Source: Symsagittifera roscoffensis (taxonomy: Eukaryota; Xenacoelomorpha; Acoela; Convolutidae). Taken from it: 64,000 bases of DNA. A program made the position numbers and the translations under genes. The stretch lies in contig NC_087068.1 in NCBI RefSeq assembly GCF_963678635.1, positions 46,575,785 through 46,639,784 of the forward strand, in the 5' to 3' direction. Of this stretch, positions 10,700 through 19,336 are shown piece after piece (positions within the stretch are counted from its first letter, which is position 1; every line of letters begins with the position of its first letter). The notes below the pieces were generated by a model that saw only the letters and a list, made by a program, of their open reading frames with translations, was not told the origin of the DNA and did no database searches.

Positions 10700-11577
10700 A
10701 TCACCAAAAGATATGCATGACAGACAATGGTTATAATCAGGTGCTGGTCATGATAGATCATTTCACGAAGTATGCAGAGGCCGTGCCCTGCATAAATGCC
10801 TCGGCGGAAGAGACATGCGACCACCTGATCAATACATGGATAGCAAGACATGGTTGTCCAATGACGTTTCAATCGGATAATGGAACAGCTTTCGTAGGAG
10901 AGCTTACGAAAGAGCTTATGAGACGCTCACAGGTCGCTCAGGCTCACTCCACGACATACCACCCTCAAACGAATGGTTTAGTGGAAAGACAGAATAGGAC
11001 GTTAGTGTCGATGCTGAGAGTATACTGTTCCAGGTATATGACAGACTGGGACAGATACCTTCCACAGGTGATGGGGGCATATAACAGCACGCAACACTCC
11101 ACCACTGGAGTCAGTCCACACATGATGCTGACTGGACACGAGAAGTCTTTACCCTTAACCTTCTTCTACCCAGAATATGAGGGAAAGAAAACGTCCCCAC
11201 AGGTCTATGTGAGGGATGTGATCAGACGCCAACAGGAGCTGAACGATTTGTGTAGACAAAACACTCAGCAGGCACAGGCAAGGCAGAGGAAAAAATTCGA
11301 CAAGAAAGCAGCTCGTGCAAAGGCTTACTCGGTGGGAGACTACGTATGGGTATTTCAGAACGTTATACCACCGAAAGGGACAAAAAAGCTCCTAAAAAAG
11401 TGGAGGGGACCCTTCATGATTACAGAGGTGCACCAGGAGGGACGCTTTTATAGACTGAGTACTGGCCGAGCCGCCCACTACGAGAACATCAAGCCACACA
11501 ATCCATCGACAGAAGACTGGTGTATACCTGCAGACATGGAAGAAGGGGATTATCTAATGATGGACCCTTGCTTGTGA
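10564..11577 (+). CDS. pol: pol part 4: integrase catalytic core and C-terminal domain
   Basis: Real coding content begins at about 10635, after the frame change that separates it from the zinc domain. The D,D-35-E core is visible: D in VVQIDHQKI, D in FQSDNGTAF, and E in TNGLVERQNR. A GPY/F-like C-terminal module follows (YVWVFQNVIPPKG, KKWRGPFMITEV, YRLSTGRAAHYENIKPHN). The ORF ends in TGA at 11575-11577. The next frame is already open from 11561 and encodes the acidic/macro-like region, so the original may have been continuous with it. Confidence 0.92.
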   Translation: MAGDEKGMREMGNSMSVMPTGQGFRKLRFPLQSIESSEFNEVVQIDHQKICMTDNGYNQVLVMIDHFTKYAEAVPCINASAEETCDHLINTWIARHGCPMTFQSDNGTAFVGELTKELMRRSQVAQAHSTTYHPQTNGLVERQNRTLVSMLRVYCSRYMTDWDRYLPQVMGAYNSTQHSTTGVSPHMMLTGHEKSLPLTFFYPEYEGKKTSPQVYVRDVIRRQQELNDLCRQNTQQAQARQRKKFDKKAARAKAYSVGDYVWVFQNVIPPKGTKKLLKKWRGPFMITEVHQEGRFYRLSTGRAAHYENIKPHNPSTEDWCIPADMEEGDYLMMDPCL

Positions 11578-11749
11578 GGTCAATGAAAAAGGCACCAGGG
11601 AGAAGAACGATGGAAACGAAGTCGTAGAGGAAGGTACGGATACACCGCTGGACCTGGATCCAAACGAACAGATCGAAGCGGACGATGAAACCTTACCCTA
11701 CGCAGAGGAAGATTGGCAGGATCCCGAACAGATAGAGGTTCCCAAGAAC

Positions 11750-12856
11750 TTGGAACCGGATCTTCCGTTCACCATACAGACTCGTCAGAAGGACGGGATG
11801 AGACCAAGAAAGAAATACAATCCTCACGGTGACGACTTTGTAGTGGATAGGATAGATCTAAAGAAGATAGTGGAGGAAGTAGTGGGTCTAGAGGAAATAA
11901 CTGTGTCACAAGACATTGACATAGTCGATGATCACAACGATGAGTGGGTTGACGACTGGTCGAAACCCGAGGTAGAATTCGACGATGAGCAACAGCAGTC
12001 AAATGAACAAGACCTGACGAACCTGCGTGTCTTAGAGTGGCTGAACGAAATGACATCAGACCCTAAAGAGACCAGCGTTACGATTCAAGACGTAGATCGT
12101 GAAAGCGCGAAATACATTAAGACCGAACGAGATGATCCTTCCTGGGCTGCCCAGGAAGGACAACTTCTCATTCCAGCTTCTAACCTTGACTTGATATCCG
12201 GTATGCGATCGACGGGGACGCCGATGGATGTTTTTGTCCGGGGAGTGGGGGTAGGACTTACCCACACTGAAAACTTGATAATAAAAAAATTAAGAATAGC
12301 AAGAGAAACAGGAGACTTAGAAGCAGAAACAGGCGAAGAACCTAAGAAACCTGGCATAGGCAGGGTAGTTGAGTCATATTTTAATTTACCGAATGAATAT
12401 TCCAGTAACATAATACTAACAAACAGTGATTTCATACTCACAAACAGACCATGTGCGATAGCGATCACCGCAGACATGAGTTTTAGGACAGCGCTAGCGG
12501 CAGATTTTAAGAGGGAATACAAAAACGTGGAATTCGTTTGGAAGCAAAGACCAGGGATAGGGGGCGTAGCAGCCTTACCTCCGGCGGTGTCGCAGATACC
12601 AGGAAAGTACTTATGCTTCTTGGTAACGAGGGCGACAGAGAAGCAGCATGTGGACCCAGAAAACCTAGTCTTGTCTTTGACGAGGCTGAGGGACTTCCTT
12701 GTGGAAATGAACGTGAAGGAGCTCTCGCTTCCAGTGTACGATCCAAACAGAGGAAGACTGCATCCTCGGGAATTGTACGCGCTTGTACACGTGATATTCT
12801 CTGATACGAACATACAAGTATATCTACATAAGAAATATTATTTAAGTATAGGCTGA
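11750..12856 (+). CDS. Acidic region plus macro-domain-like ORF, copy 1
   Basis: The frame is open from 11561 and the first ATG is 11798; it may be the C-terminal end of pol or a separate product. The first half is very acidic (VDDHNDEWVDDWSKPEVEF). The last 145 or so residues (about 12400-12850) follow the strand/helix pattern of TARG1/Poa1p-type macro domains: a start strand before NSDFIL, AIAITADMSFRTALAADFKR (the N-terminal ligand-loop region), then GKYLCFLVTRATEKQHVDPE, NLVLSLTRLRDFLVEMNVKE, LSLPVYDPNRGRLHPREL, and a final VHVIFSDTNIQVYLH. Known relatives bind or hydrolyse ADP-ribose on proteins. The glycine-rich loop is diverged (PNRGRL), so activity is uncertain. The call rests on pattern recognition, not a search. 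Confidence 0.72.
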   Translation: MEPDLPFTIQTRQKDGMRPRKKYNPHGDDFVVDRIDLKKIVEEVVGLEEITVSQDIDIVDDHNDEWVDDWSKPEVEFDDEQQQSNEQDLTNLRVLEWLNEMTSDPKETSVTIQDVDRESAKYIKTERDDPSWAAQEGQLLIPASNLDLISGMRSTGTPMDVFVRGVGVGLTHTENLIIKKLRIARETGDLEAETGEEPKKPGIGRVVESYFNLPNEYSSNIILTNSDFILTNRPCAIAITADMSFRTALAADFKREYKNVEFVWKQRPGIGGVAALPPAVSQIPGKYLCFLVTRATEKQHVDPENLVLSLTRLRDFLVEMNVKELSLPVYDPNRGRLHPRELYALVHVIFSDTNIQVYLHKKYYLSIG

Positions 12857-13279
12857 GTGATGTGCGAGAGGGTGTTAGGCCAAAGATTAAGTTGTGTGTA
12901 ATATGTGATATGTGTGTTATGTTATGTTATGTGTTAGGTTATTAAGATCATGGGTAAGTAGGGGTTAGTGACCATGAACAACTAAATGACAATCTTGGGA
13001 ATAGATCCAAAGTTTAGACTGTCCAATCTTAGGTCGAATTCCAAAATTTTAGAAACCAATTGATTTTAATAAGTTTTAGGATAAATATCTTTTTATCTGA
13101 ACTGTCTTTAAGCAAATTTTAACGATATATGTCAAGGTGAAACTGACAAGTGTGACATTCGTGATTTCTTTTCTAGATCCTGATTGATCGTTTAAATTAC
13201 TCACTTGAGTCAAATCATCAAATCGAATCAAATCAAACTTGGAAAGAATAGTATGGACAACTTCAACCTGGATGAATTG
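11813..13279 (+). repeat. Tandem duplication unit, copy 1 (1467 bp)
   Basis: The unit starts at AAATACAATCC and ends at GATGAATTG. It is repeated directly at 13280-14745. It contains the macro-like coding region, its 3' non-coding tail with the repeated TGTTATGTTATG stretch, the acceptor-like site and the start of the next ORF. Confidence 0.93.
13157..13176 (+). promoter_or_regulatory. Candidate 3' splice site for the second macro ORF
   Basis: GTGATTTCTTTTCTAG is a pyrimidine-rich tract ending in AG at 13176, 77 nt before the ATG at 13253. The same arrangement recurs at 14642/14719. This fits expression of downstream ORFs from spliced mRNA, as for retroviral env; no transcript evidence is available here. 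Confidence 0.4.
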
Positions 13280-14323
13280 AAATACAATCCTTACGGTGAC
13301 GACTTTGTAGTGGATAGGATAGATCTAAAGAAGATAGTGGAGGAAGTAGTGGGTCTAGAGGAAATAACTGTGTCACAAGACATTGACATAGTCGATGATC
13401 ACGACGATGAGTGGGTTGACGACTGGTCGAAACCCGAGGTAGAATTCTACGACGAGCAACAGCAGTCATATGAGCAAGACTTGACGAACCTGCGTGTCTT
13501 GGAGTGGCTGAATGAAACGACCTCGGATCCAGAGGAGACCAGCGTCACGATTCAAGACGTGGATCGTGAAAGCATGAAATACATCAAGACTGAACGAGAT
13601 GATCCTTCCTGGGCTGCCCAGGAAGGACGACTACTCATTCCAGCTTCTAAACTCGACTTGATACCCGGTATGCGATCGACGGGGACGTCGATGGATATTT
13701 TTGTCCGGGGAGTGGGGGTAGGACTTACCCACACTGAAAACTTGATAACAAAAATATTAAGAATAGCAAGAGAAACAGGAGACTTAGAAGTAGAAACAGG
13801 CGAAGAACCTAAGAAACCTGGCATAGGCAGGGTAGTTGAGTCATATTTTAATTTACCGAATGAATATTCTAGTAACATAATACTAACAGACAGTGATTTC
13901 ATACTCACAAACAGAACATGTGCGATAGCGATCACCGCAGACATGAGTTTTAGGACAGCGCTAGCGGCAGATTTTAAGAGGGATTACAAAAACGTGGAAT
14001 TCCTTTGGAAGCAAAGACCAGGGATAGGGGGCGTAGCAGCCTTACCTCCGGCGGTGTCGCAGATACCGGGAAAGTACTTATACTTCTTGGTAACGAGGGC
14101 GACAGAGAAGCAGCATGTGGACCCAGAAAACCTAGTCTTGTCTTTGACGAGGCTGAGGGACTTCCTTGTGGAAATGAACGTGAAGGAGCTCTCGCTTCCA
14201 GTGTACGGTCCAAACAGAGGAAGACTGCATCCTCGGGAATTGTACGCGCTTGTACACGTGATATTCTCTGATACGAACATACAAGTATATCTACATAAGA
14301 AATATTACTTAAGTATAGGCTGA
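13253..14323 (+). CDS. Macro-domain-like ORF, copy 2, chimeric N-terminus
   Basis: The ATG at 13253 begins MDNFNLDEL, the same nine residues that open the downstream coiled-coil/SGNH ORF at 14719. At 13280 the protein switches to KYNPYGDDFVVDR, the body of the macro-like ORF. The tandem duplication therefore gave the macro ORF a new start codon, leader and acceptor-like site. The frame is fully open to TGA at 14321-14323. By eye it has about 20 amino-acid differences from copy 1 in about 350 residues, many conservative. The macro-like fold region is at about 13870-14315, with the same loops as copy 1 and G for D in VYGPNRGRL. ADP-ribose binding or hydrolysis is inferred from the family only. 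Confidence 0.7.
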   Translation: MDNFNLDELKYNPYGDDFVVDRIDLKKIVEEVVGLEEITVSQDIDIVDDHDDEWVDDWSKPEVEFYDEQQQSYEQDLTNLRVLEWLNETTSDPEETSVTIQDVDRESMKYIKTERDDPSWAAQEGRLLIPASKLDLIPGMRSTGTSMDIFVRGVGVGLTHTENLITKILRIARETGDLEVETGEEPKKPGIGRVVESYFNLPNEYSSNIILTDSDFILTNRTCAIAITADMSFRTALAADFKRDYKNVEFLWKQRPGIGGVAALPPAVSQIPGKYLYFLVTRATEKQHVDPENLVLSLTRLRDFLVEMNVKELSLPVYGPNRGRLHPRELYALVHVIFSDTNIQVYLHKKYYLSIG

Positions 14324-14745
14324 GTGATGTGCGAGAGGGTGTTAGGCCAAAGATTAAGTTGTGTGTAATATGTGATATGTGTGTTATGTTATGTTATGTG
14401 TTAGGTTATTAAGATCATGGGTAAGTAGGGGTTAGTGACCATGAACAACTAAATGACGATCTTGGGAATAGATCCAAAGTTTGGACTGTCCAATCTTAAT
14501 TCGAATTCCAAAATTTTAGAAACCAATTGATTTTAATAAATTTTAGGATAAATATCTTTTTATCTGAACTGTTTTAAGCAAATTTTAACGATATATGTTA
14601 AGGTGAAACTGACAAGTGTGACATTCGTGATTTCTTTTCTAGATCCTGATTGATCATTTAAATTACTCACTTGAGTCAAATCATCAAATTGAATCAAATC
14701 AAACTTGGAAAGAATAGTATGGACAATTTCAACCTGGATGAATTG
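13280..14745 (+). repeat. Tandem duplication unit, copy 2 (1466 bp)
   Basis: Direct copy of 11813-13279 with scattered substitutions and a 1-bp length difference near 14569. After 14745 the sequence continues into the third ORF, which shows the original order at this junction. Confidence 0.93.
14625..14642 (+). promoter_or_regulatory. Candidate 3' splice site for the SGNH ORF
   Basis: TTCGTGATTTCTTTTCTAG ends in AG at 14642, 77 nt before the ATG at 14719. It is identical in layout to the site at 13176 because both come from the duplicated unit. Confidence 0.4.
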
Positions 14746-14952
14746 ATGGACCTGGCAGAGGCATATGTAGGACCGATGATAGATGCGATCTATCGTCGGT
14801 CGATCGATCGAGACTTCGCTCTGGAGGACCCAGAGGTAGTCATGTTGCTGACCGCCCTGATCAACATCTTGGGGCACGACAACCGTGGGGACCGCCCCAC
14901 GGAAGTCCTGTTGATGGCAGCATATGGAGAAAGAGAAAAAGGGCGAAAGTAA
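14719..14952 (+). CDS. Third ORF, N-terminal part (helical region)
   Basis: Begins MDNFNLDELMDLAEAYVG and is mostly helix-forming, ending in TAA at 14950-14952 just after an A-rich run (14931-14940). The -1 register is open across this point and leads into the 14997 ORF, so one frame change probably separates two halves of a single protein of about 450 residues. No known domain is recognised in this part. Confidence 0.65.
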   Translation: MDNFNLDELMDLAEAYVGPMIDAIYRRSIDRDFALEDPEVVMLLTALINILGHDNRGDRPTEVLLMAAYGEREKGRK

Positions 14953-14996
14953 CACAGAAGGTTCAGACGAACCAAACCATACAAGATCTGGACGAG

Positions 14997-16097
14997 ATGA
15001 ACGATCAGCTGAGAAGTACGAAGAAGGAGCTGGACGAGATGACCAAAAGCATGCTCCAGATGGAGGAAGACCGGGACATGTGGAGAAAGTTGTTTGAAGG
15101 CTGCAACAAAAAGCAGGGTCAAGAGATCGAGCGCTTAAGGCAGGAATACAAAGAGCGATCGGAGCAGGTGGCGTTGACAAAGGCCGTGGAGAAAGTGATA
15201 CCTGCAAGGGATATTCCTCGTGGGCAGTCCCCGATGGAGCTCTTGACACCTCGAGAGATGAGTCAAACAACGGAGACACGGCTTCCAGCAGAGGCAGAGA
15301 CGAATCGAGTAACAATCCCGGATCCTAGTGACACCTTGGGTGATCCCGTCGTAGAACAGACAGTGAGGAGGCTGATAGAGACAGCTGGACGACTGGTCGC
15401 TAACAAGAATGCGCCAGGTTCCGGGGTGACTGCACCCTATGGAACGATTGACGATACGGGCAGAGTACAACTCTCCCAGACCGTGATCAGACAAGGGATA
15501 AGTAACGTGACACCACTCATGGGGAGCTCGAGAATCCCAGAGAGGAAAATACGAAAGATGCCAGCGAAGAAAGTGTCTCGTATAATAGACGTGCAGAAGA
15601 ATAATCAATTGAAGTATAATTTCACAGGAGTTCCGGAGACAGACCCGAGGGCCTGCTTCAATCGAGCTACCTGGAGCCCGGCTGTGAAACTGCAGCAACC
15701 ACCACTCGGGACATCTCACCTGATATTGGGAGACAGCTTAGTCAGAGTGCTGTCGAATTTGAGGACCTCGTGGGTCACCACGGTGATGGCCTTTGGAGGC
15801 GCGACGATAGCCCAATTATATCGGATGGTGGAACTGATGAATCCGGGGAAGATTCCCAATGTGATGATCTTAGTTGGGACGAATGATATCTCCAGAGGAT
15901 CAGACGAGCAGGAAGCACTGTGGGAGTCAATGATGGTGTGTTTGTTTACTACTCTCTGGCAGAAGTTCAGTTGCGCGGTACTGACCGTTTGCACGGTGCC
16001 AATGAACGCGAGAAGCCTGACAGCATCAGGAAGAAGGCACAACGAGGGAGTCATAAGATGGAACAACATCTTGAGAAACCAAGCAACCAAGTTGTAA
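14997..16097 (+). CDS. Coiled-coil plus SGNH/GDSL hydrolase ORF in env position
   Basis: The first 60 residues or so are a Glu/Lys/Met-rich coiled coil (DQLRSTKKELDEMTKSML). A Pro/Thr-rich linker follows, and the last 130 residues or so carry SGNH-hydrolase blocks: block I LILGDSLVRVL with the serine codon at 15735-15737, block II MAFGGATIAQLYRM, and block III MILVGTNDISRG with Asn at 15882-15884. A C-terminal segment around RRHNEGVIRWNNIL is where block V (Asp-x-x-His) would be, but a clear DxxH is not seen. SGNH enzymes are esterases or lipases; esterase domains are known from CR1-type LINE ORF1 proteins. No signal peptide or transmembrane segment is visible, so this is not a typical Env. 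Confidence 0.75.
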   Translation: MNDQLRSTKKELDEMTKSMLQMEEDRDMWRKLFEGCNKKQGQEIERLRQEYKERSEQVALTKAVEKVIPARDIPRGQSPMELLTPREMSQTTETRLPAEAETNRVTIPDPSDTLGDPVVEQTVRRLIETAGRLVANKNAPGSGVTAPYGTIDDTGRVQLSQTVIRQGISNVTPLMGSSRIPERKIRKMPAKKVSRIIDVQKNNQLKYNFTGVPETDPRACFNRATWSPAVKLQQPPLGTSHLILGDSLVRVLSNLRTSWVTTVMAFGGATIAQLYRMVELMNPGKIPNVMILVGTNDISRGSDEQEALWESMMVCLFTTLWQKFSCAVLTVCTVPMNARSLTASGRRHNEGVIRWNNILRNQATKL

Positions 16098-16735
16098 TTG
16101 AAAACTGAAACATTAAGTTGAGTTTTGAAATTGTTGCATTTATAAATTTGCATTTTGATTTTAGTTGAAGTGGCTTTAGAGACACTTATTATTTATTTAG
16201 AAAGGCTTAAGAGAAGAGTATATTTAAATATTCCAGCCTGCATGATTGTTTTTAATCACTTAGGAAGACTGATCACTTTGTGGTGACATGAAAGACTTGA
16301 GTAATCTCTTGAAGAGGGAGCTGGTTACATTGTTCTTTCTAACCATAAAGTTTCTTAGTTTTAATATTCAGGACAATAACAAGCAAGATTTCCGAAGGGA
16401 AAAGCGTAGTAGGATAATTTTAGCTTGTTGGTTGGCAGGACTGTCCTGCAAGCCAACACCTTTTAAATCAAAGAGAAAAAGTTTTAATCGGGACATTGAC
16501 ACTGGGAGTCAGAAAATATGTTTTATCTTAGGTTATATCCTCAATGTGCAGATTAATGAAAGAATTTGAAGGCTATAGTGATGTAGTATGATGCCATTTA
16601 TGTTCTGCAGTGAGTCGATGTGACGTGGATAAAAGTAATTTCGTGCATTTTATAAATTCTGTTCGATGACACTGTAACCATTTTACGAACATTGTGCGAT
16701 TCAATGAGGACATTGACGGGACTGTCCGGGGAGTA
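16098..16735 (+). other. 3' untranslated region of gypsy copy 1 with polypurine tract
   Basis: No convincing ORF. An imperfect hairpin of about 14-bp arms lies at 16427-16457 (GTTGGTTGGCAGGA ... TCCTGCAAGCCAAC). The sequence next to the LTR is TGTCCGGGGAGTA (16723-16735); GGGGAGTA is the likely plus-strand primer (polypurine tract). Confidence 0.6.
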
Positions 16736-17656
16736 TGTGACATTCGACCAGAATGGCCTAAATGCAATCTCTGCAGAATTCGAATTTTTAGCAGCGAGCC
16801 TTTCGGATTGGTGGTTATTAAGAATTAAGAACGTTATTGGAACGATTGGCCAAACGGTGAGGGCTAGAATATTCTGGTATTTTAAAATTTCAAAAATTCG
16901 AATTATGACGTCATATTTCTGAGACGCGTCAGAAACGTCCGTTTTGACTAAAACGAGAAAGAAAAGGAGAACAACATTAGCTGCGCTAGCAACAACAACG
17001 AAATTGAGATCGGAAAACAACAACGAGTTACAGAGTAACAGAAGAACACTCCGAGTTGCAACTATTGTGCTGCTACAATAGTTGCAAGGCCGTTGCGAAC
17101 AACGGTGAAGGGTGAGAGACGGCCTTCCGGATTAAGAGAAAATCAGGATTAGCGAGCTTGATCCAGCGGATTCATCAATCCGGAAGGGTAAAGGAACTGA
17201 AACTTTTATCCTGTTGCATAAACTTTTAGCTTCCTGTCATGTCCTGACTTGAATTTAATTAATATCTGGATTCATTTTGATAGGGATGAGAAGCTAGGAG
17301 TTGGGGGAAAGGGTTGATCCATCTTCGATGGAGATGATGATTTTTATCTACTGAGCAAAAACAATAGTAATATAATAAGTAGTAACCCTGTTTTTAGGAG
17401 TGACCTCGTGGTCTGGGGATACTGAGACCCAGCCATGAGCTCACTATTTCTGCATGTAATCTAGTTAATTTGAGTGTTTTGACCGAAGCTGAAGGCAGTA
17501 ACGTTTTTGTCGACCCGATGTTAGAAAAGACCACCGAAAAGTACTGGCTTGGTAGAGACGGTGAAAAGCATGCAAAGCTCTGTTTAGACGCTAGCCAGTC
17601 GTCTTAAGACTTAGTTTTGTTTTCCGTCGATATGTATCTTCCGGGCGAATGTTACA
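16736..17656 (+). repeat. 3' LTR of gypsy copy 1 (921 bp)
   Basis: Starts TGTGACATTCGACC and ends GAATGTTACA. It matches 61347-62268 over its whole length with scattered differences. Within it a 13-bp stem (TTGCAACTATTGT / ACAATAGTTGCAA) and a CCGTTG/CAACGG stem sit side by side at about 17055-17105. It also contains one copy of the leader motif (AATCCGGAAGGGT at about 17178-17190). Confidence 0.93.
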
Positions 17657-18360
17657 CTACGAACACAGTCATCCGCTACAAGGAAGATTCACTTTATAAC
17701 ACATTTCCGGCAGTAAACTCACAACTAACCGAGAAACTCTTTATTGAAACCGATTACATATTTGATTTAGATAGTCTTTATGAAGAGTTTGATCATTGTT
17801 TTGACCATGCAGTACAAAACACTAAAGCATAAAAATCATAACTGAGCAAAATTGATCACTTCCAACTAACCTTTATCTTCTTTATTCCAGAGCAGCGTAA
17901 CATCAACTGCTCGCATGAAGTAATGCTCCAAACCAAGCTGACTCACACCCACAGTTATTACCGCTCCATCCAACGTCGTTTTGTCAACAACACCTCCATA
18001 TATCGAAAACCCCATCACCGCTATATGTTTACTGCTTCCAAATATACCTCACCCTATTTTCTTTACTTTGTATATTGTATTGAAACTACTGGCCTCCACG
18101 GCATCCTCTGAAGATATGATCCCGTCCGCCAAATGTATATGTTTTGTCCCCTCACGAACAACTTCCCTCTTTAGGAATCCTACACCATTATTTTTCCGCA
18201 TCAGTAAATCCAAGCTATTGAGATCCCACTCTTAGAGAACATTCATAACACTAAATTTAATCACAAGCTAGAAAATCTAATACTGAATACCAACCAAGAA
18301 ATTTCAGCGTCTACTGAAGAAACCAACATCATCCGCGCACTGGATTTCCTTTGGCCACTT
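17657..18360 (+). pseudogene. Decayed coding fragments of unknown family
   Basis: Immediately outside the LTR a frame is open to TAA at 17830-17832 (includes YNTFPAVNSQLTEKLFIETD). A second stretch (about 17920-18360) reads in one frame with a few stops (YFLYFVYCIETTGLHGIL, then NTNQEISASTEETNIIRALD). Composition looks like former protein-coding sequence, possibly from an older transposon or a secreted/membrane protein, but no family is recognised. Confidence 0.35.
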
Positions 18361-19336
18361 TTACGTACCTAAAATAACATTCAAATGCTCGCAAAATTTT
18401 TATTGCACTCGCCCACAAATCAAACTAACTTTCCCAATGGATTGTTTTTTGAACCCGATCCTCATTAAAAACGCATTTATTTTTCTCAACTATTATATTT
18501 TATGGGTGTGTTCCACTGTTTCTTTTTATATTTCACCAGTTATTTGTCTGAAAACGATGTAAAATCCAATGATAAATAAAAAAACTTTGTAATACTTTGT
18601 ACAATTTTTAATCAAAATTGCCAACTGTTCGTTGGAACTTTATAAAATGCAATAGAATGAAAAAGCAGCAAGAAAACATTATAATTATGCCTTAAATTCC
18701 CTATGGAAAACATTGATTTAATAATGAGAAATAAATTAGGATAAAAATTAAACCTTTGGAATGTGTGCTATATCTTGTTACTTTCACATTTGCTGTTTGA
18801 CTCGCCCACATTTCACGCACTCTCTCCACATAATTCAATGTAGCTCGCCACTACAGTACTTAAAAAATGAAGTTTCAGTTGGGGAAACTAACTGATTACA
18901 ACTTTAACTCGCTTACACACGTTTCAAAATTCCCTTAACCCGGTTGAAAGAAGGAAATAAAGCTAAGCTTAAATAATCAACTTAGCTTACTAACACTACC
19001 ATGCTAACAACATAAACAGGAAAGTCTCAAGGTACCCAAACCAGATTAAACCTAGATTAAATTTGATAAAGTATTCTTTTGAACCCGAATTCAAGAAATT
19101 AGTAAGACCACATGAAACGCTAATAAACTCAAAGAAAACACAAATTTAAAATAATCCATTTTTGAAAAAGGACACAACCAAGAAAATAAAAAAAGAAAAC
19201 CCGATAAAAAGGAAAATAAAGGTTATACACAAACAGAGACTCTTCTCAAATACACACCCAAGGTAACTCTTCTCTAGCCTCTACCAGCTAAATGTTCGGA
19301 CTTCCAACCAGACACAAATTTCACTAAGAGTAAATT
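18361..19336. other. AT-rich stretch without recognised features
   Basis: No ORF, repeat or RNA gene recognised on either strand; the sequence is AT-rich with short A-rich runs. Confidence 0.5.

Larger units (their letters stand above)
1..17656 (+). mobile_element. Giant Ty3/gypsy-class LTR retrotransposon, copy 1 (5' end cut by window)
   Basis: The last 297 bp of a 5' LTR (1-297) match the end of a full 3' LTR (16736-17656). Between them lie a tRNA-type primer site, a leader of about 3 kb, gag with two CCHC knuckles, aspartic protease, RT with YVDD, RNase H, integrase in the Ty3/gypsy order (RT before IN), and then three further ORFs. If the 5' LTR is as long as the 3' LTR (921 bp), the element is about 18.3 kb, while typical gypsy elements are 5-8 kb. 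The LTR starts TG and ends CA. Several in-frame stops and frame changes show this copy is not autonomous. The 5' target-site duplication lies outside the window. Confidence 0.93.

Noticed and set aside
12085-12813. 242-codon minus-strand frame across the macro-like ORF
   Set aside because: Antisense shadow of the sense ORF; the sense protein has the domain pattern.
14931-14950. Programmed frameshift site in the third ORF
   Set aside because: The A-run before GGG does not give a good slippery heptamer in the reading frame; a simple indel is more likely.
16288-16569. 93-codon sense frame in the gypsy 3' untranslated region
   Set aside because: No recognisable domain and no context supporting translation; length is within chance for this region.
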